Assembly: GCA_025358985.1 (NCBI GenBank)
Contig: JANYHQ010000717.1
Location: 1 to 8,657, forward strand
Length of the DNA stretch: 8,657 nucleotides
Direction of reading: 5' to 3'
Origin: Acidimicrobiales bacterium
GTDB lineage: Bacteria; Actinomycetota; Acidimicrobiia; Acidimicrobiales; JANYDT01
In this document: piece after piece, positions 7,801 to 8,657 of the stretch
Numbering within the stretch: position 1 is the stretch's first letter
Layout of the letters: each line of letters starts with the position of its first letter
The notes under the pieces: model-generated
What the model was told of the DNA's origin: nothing
What the model saw: the letters and a program-made list of their open reading frames with translations, nothing else
Database searches by the model: none
Position numbers and translations under genes: made by a program

Positions 7801-8109
7801 TTACCCCACCCTGACGCCCACCACCGGCGAGGAGCCTCGCGGTTGATGACGCGGTTGATGACGCAACGCCGGAGCCAGGCCCGCCCCCCTGATCAGCGAC
7901 AGTGTGCGTACCTCATCGGCGTCGAGCTCCACCGTCCTCATGGCCGCAGGACCGTCGCAGAGGAAGGTCACGATGCAGTCTCCACACGACGACGAACCGG
8001 CCATGACACAGTCGCCGCAGCTGATCCGCAGCCCTGCGAGACCGTCCAGAGAGTCGAATGGGGAAACGGAGCTGGTAGGGAAGTCCAGGTACATGCCGAC
8101 AGTGTGCAC
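7801..8109 (-). CDS. Small conserved-looking protein with two CGDC motifs
   Basis: This is a 102-residue protein of unknown function. It contains two CGDC motifs, C31/C34 and C42/C45, with a further C51 in the segment CIVTFLC, a spacing that could bind zinc or an Fe-S cluster. A short acidic/helical stretch follows (ELDADEVRTLSLI), then GLAPALRH. From memory, small actinobacterial proteins with a CxDCVVTFL core followed by a similar helix and a GLVPPLR ending exist without an assigned role; I cannot confirm homology here. The tail carries a duplicated RHQP and looks variable. The GTG at 8109 has AGGGG three bases upstream, rather close; an ATG at 8094 gives a protein five residues shorter but lacks a ribosome site. 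The stop is 10 bases from queG, so the two genes are probably one operon. A queuosine-related role is only a guess. Confidence 0.75.
   Translation of the reverse strand: MHTVGMYLDFPTSSVSPFDSLDGLAGLRISCGDCVMAGSSSCGDCIVTFLCDGPAAMRTVELDADEVRTLSLIRGAGLAPALRHQPRHQPRGSSPVVGVRVG
7839..7862 (-). repeat. Perfect 12-base tandem duplication in the small CGDC gene
   Basis: GCGGTTGATGAC occurs twice back to back (7839-7850 and 7851-7862). On the coding strand each copy is CGT CAT CAA CCG, giving RHQPRHQP near the C-terminus. The copies are identical at every base, including third positions, so the duplication looks recent or is maintained by slippage. It lies after the conserved-looking core of the protein. 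Confidence 0.8.
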
Positions 8110-8319
8110 TGACCCCTATGACAGTTTTCTTGCAGGCCGAGTGCGACCGGAGGGAGGCGGGGCGAGCACCGAAGTCGTATCAGGTTCAAGTGCAACCGAG
8201 GTCGAGAGGGTAGTTTTACCCGCTGAACGGGACTTTTTACCCCTTCGACCCGCCAGAGACCGTGGGGTTGCGGTTCGATTCGTTGCCGTGTTGGGATGAC
8301 CTTATCTGGGGTTTTCGGT
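8110..8319. other. Intergenic region between the antitoxin-like gene and the CGDC gene
   Basis: These 210 bases hold no gene I can support. They lie downstream of the helix-turn-helix gene and upstream of the small CGDC protein gene, both read leftward, so they should contain the promoter and leader of the CGDC-queG unit. The clearest element is the 51-base palindrome at 8200-8250. On the minus strand a TAAGGT (8304-8299) fits the loose actinobacterial -10 pattern TANNNT, but I see no convincing -35 at the right distance. No T-run terminator follows the helix-turn-helix gene. A tRNA-like GGTTCGATTC at 8272-8281 has no matching T-stem. Confidence 0.6.
8200..8250. repeat. Symmetric 51-base imperfect palindrome with nested hairpin
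   Basis: The left arm GGTCGAGAGGGTA (8200-8212) and right arm TACCCCTTCGACC (8238-8250) pair over 13 positions. Eleven are Watson-Crick; of the other two, one can be a G-U wobble in RNA from either strand. Inside are a symmetric 6/6 internal loop and a small stem CCCG/CGGG (8219-8222 with 8228-8231) around a 5-base loop. A second TACCC (8217-8221) can pair with the same GGGTA (8208-8212), giving a competing hairpin. Neither side has a T-run. It could be an operator for a dimeric regulator, a structured leader of the CGDC-queG transcript, the end of the upstream gene's transcript, or a dispersed palindromic repeat. Confidence 0.55.
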
Positions 8320-8657
8320 TCAGCTGCTTTCGCTGGTGGGTTCCAGCCCAGGTTCCGGATCGTTGTCGTCGAGTTGTGTGAGCGAGGCCAGTCGAAGCTC
8401 GATCGGGGGCCGGTCGGGGTAGTCAGCGACGAGACGCAGATGCCCACCGGTGGCTGCCACGAACCGGGTAAGAGTAGACAGCAGCAGGTCGGCTCGCCGC
8501 TCGAGGCGAGAAAGTTCAGACTGCGACATGTTGAGAGTTTCGGCGAGCGTCACTTGGGAGAGGTGAAACGCGCGGCGCAACTCGCTCAACGTTGCTTGGC
8601 GCTGCGCGATCTCCGTGCGGGTCTCGTCGAAGCGAGGCAACCTGCGCGCAGTAACGA
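8320..8657 (-). CDS. HigA-like XRE-family helix-turn-helix antitoxin/regulator, start at or beyond the right edge
   Basis: This is a DNA-binding protein of the XRE/Cro type. Counting from the TTG at 8640, residues 18-62 form the helix-turn-helix (LSELRRAFHLSQVTLAETL, then MSQSELSRLERRADLLLSTL). They are followed by a short beta-rich wing, ATGGHLRLVADYPD, and an acidic, Pro-rich tail. The run ERRADLLLSTLTRFVAATGG closely resembles the antitoxin group with ERRTDMYLSTLRSYVEALGG, which usually sits just downstream of a RelE/HigB-type toxin gene and represses its own promoter. The frame stays open from 8640 to the edge at 8657 (VTARR). The TTG has only an AGG directly against it, with no spacer. 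Related proteins also have a longer N-terminus, so the true start is probably outside. Any toxin gene would lie beyond the right edge. A solitary regulator is the alternative. Confidence 0.8.
   Translation of the reverse strand, partial: VTARRLPRFDETRTEIAQRQATLSELRRAFHLSQVTLAETLNMSQSELSRLERRADLLLSTLTRFVAATGGHLRLVADYPDRPPIELRLASLTQLDDNDPEPGLEPTSESS

Noticed and set aside
8141..8200. Partial direct repeat GTGCGACCGGAG / GTGCAACCGAG about 49 bases apart
   Set aside because: It is short and imperfect with no symmetry or context; it could easily arise by chance in GC-rich DNA.
8272..8281. GGTTCGATTC resembling a tRNA T-loop, possibly a tRNA fragment or attachment site
   Set aside because: The flanking bases do not form a T-stem, and there is no anticodon arm, acceptor stem or repeated copy in the window.
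8299..8304. Minus-strand TAAGGT as a -10 promoter element for the CGDC-queG unit
   Set aside because: It matches a loose consensus but has no acceptable -35 16-18 bases upstream, so it is mentioned only as a possibility in the intergenic entry.
7968..8447. 159-codon minus-strand frame crossing the intergenic region
   Set aside because: It overlaps both the CGDC gene and the helix-turn-helix gene in a different frame and reads as low-information Ser/Pro/Arg-rich sequence.

Overview
The window reads as actinobacterial chromosome: GC-rich, GTG/TTG starts, tightly packed genes and a QueG of actinobacterial type. Acidimicrobiia is my best guess, from the style of QueG and the small cysteine protein. 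That is an inference; no rRNA or marker gene is present to settle it.

Left part (1-6601, plus strand): the 3' portion of a nonribosomal peptide synthetase (NRPS) operon. The first gene runs in from the left edge. It encodes, in order, the C-terminal half of a condensation domain, a complete adenylation domain, a second complete condensation domain, one peptidyl carrier domain and a terminal thioesterase (C-A-C-T-TE). No carrier domain sits between the A domain and the second C domain, which is the most unusual point about the enzyme. The putative substrate code (D-S-E-S-I-G-S-V-V-K) has an acidic residue in the pocket and hints at a basic amino acid. The NRPS stop overlaps the GTG start of a complete ABC exporter half-transporter (membrane domain plus ATPase in one chain). 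The exporter probably moves the peptide, or a siderophore-like product, out of the cell.

Middle and right (6561-8109, minus strand): a two-gene housekeeping unit facing the NRPS operon. A small protein with two CGDC motifs lies 10 bases upstream of queG (epoxyqueuosine reductase, the last step of queuosine tRNA modification). The queG and exporter reading frames converge and overlap by 41 bases. A perfect 9-bp inverted repeat lies inside that overlap and spans the exporter stop codon.

Right end: a 210-base non-coding stretch (8110-8319) contains a symmetric 51-base imperfect palindrome with competing pairing partners. It is followed by a HigA-like helix-turn-helix antitoxin/regulator on the minus strand, whose start and any toxin partner lie at or beyond the right edge. 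The accessory (NRPS/exporter) and housekeeping (queG) parts are adjacent but probably functionally unrelated.
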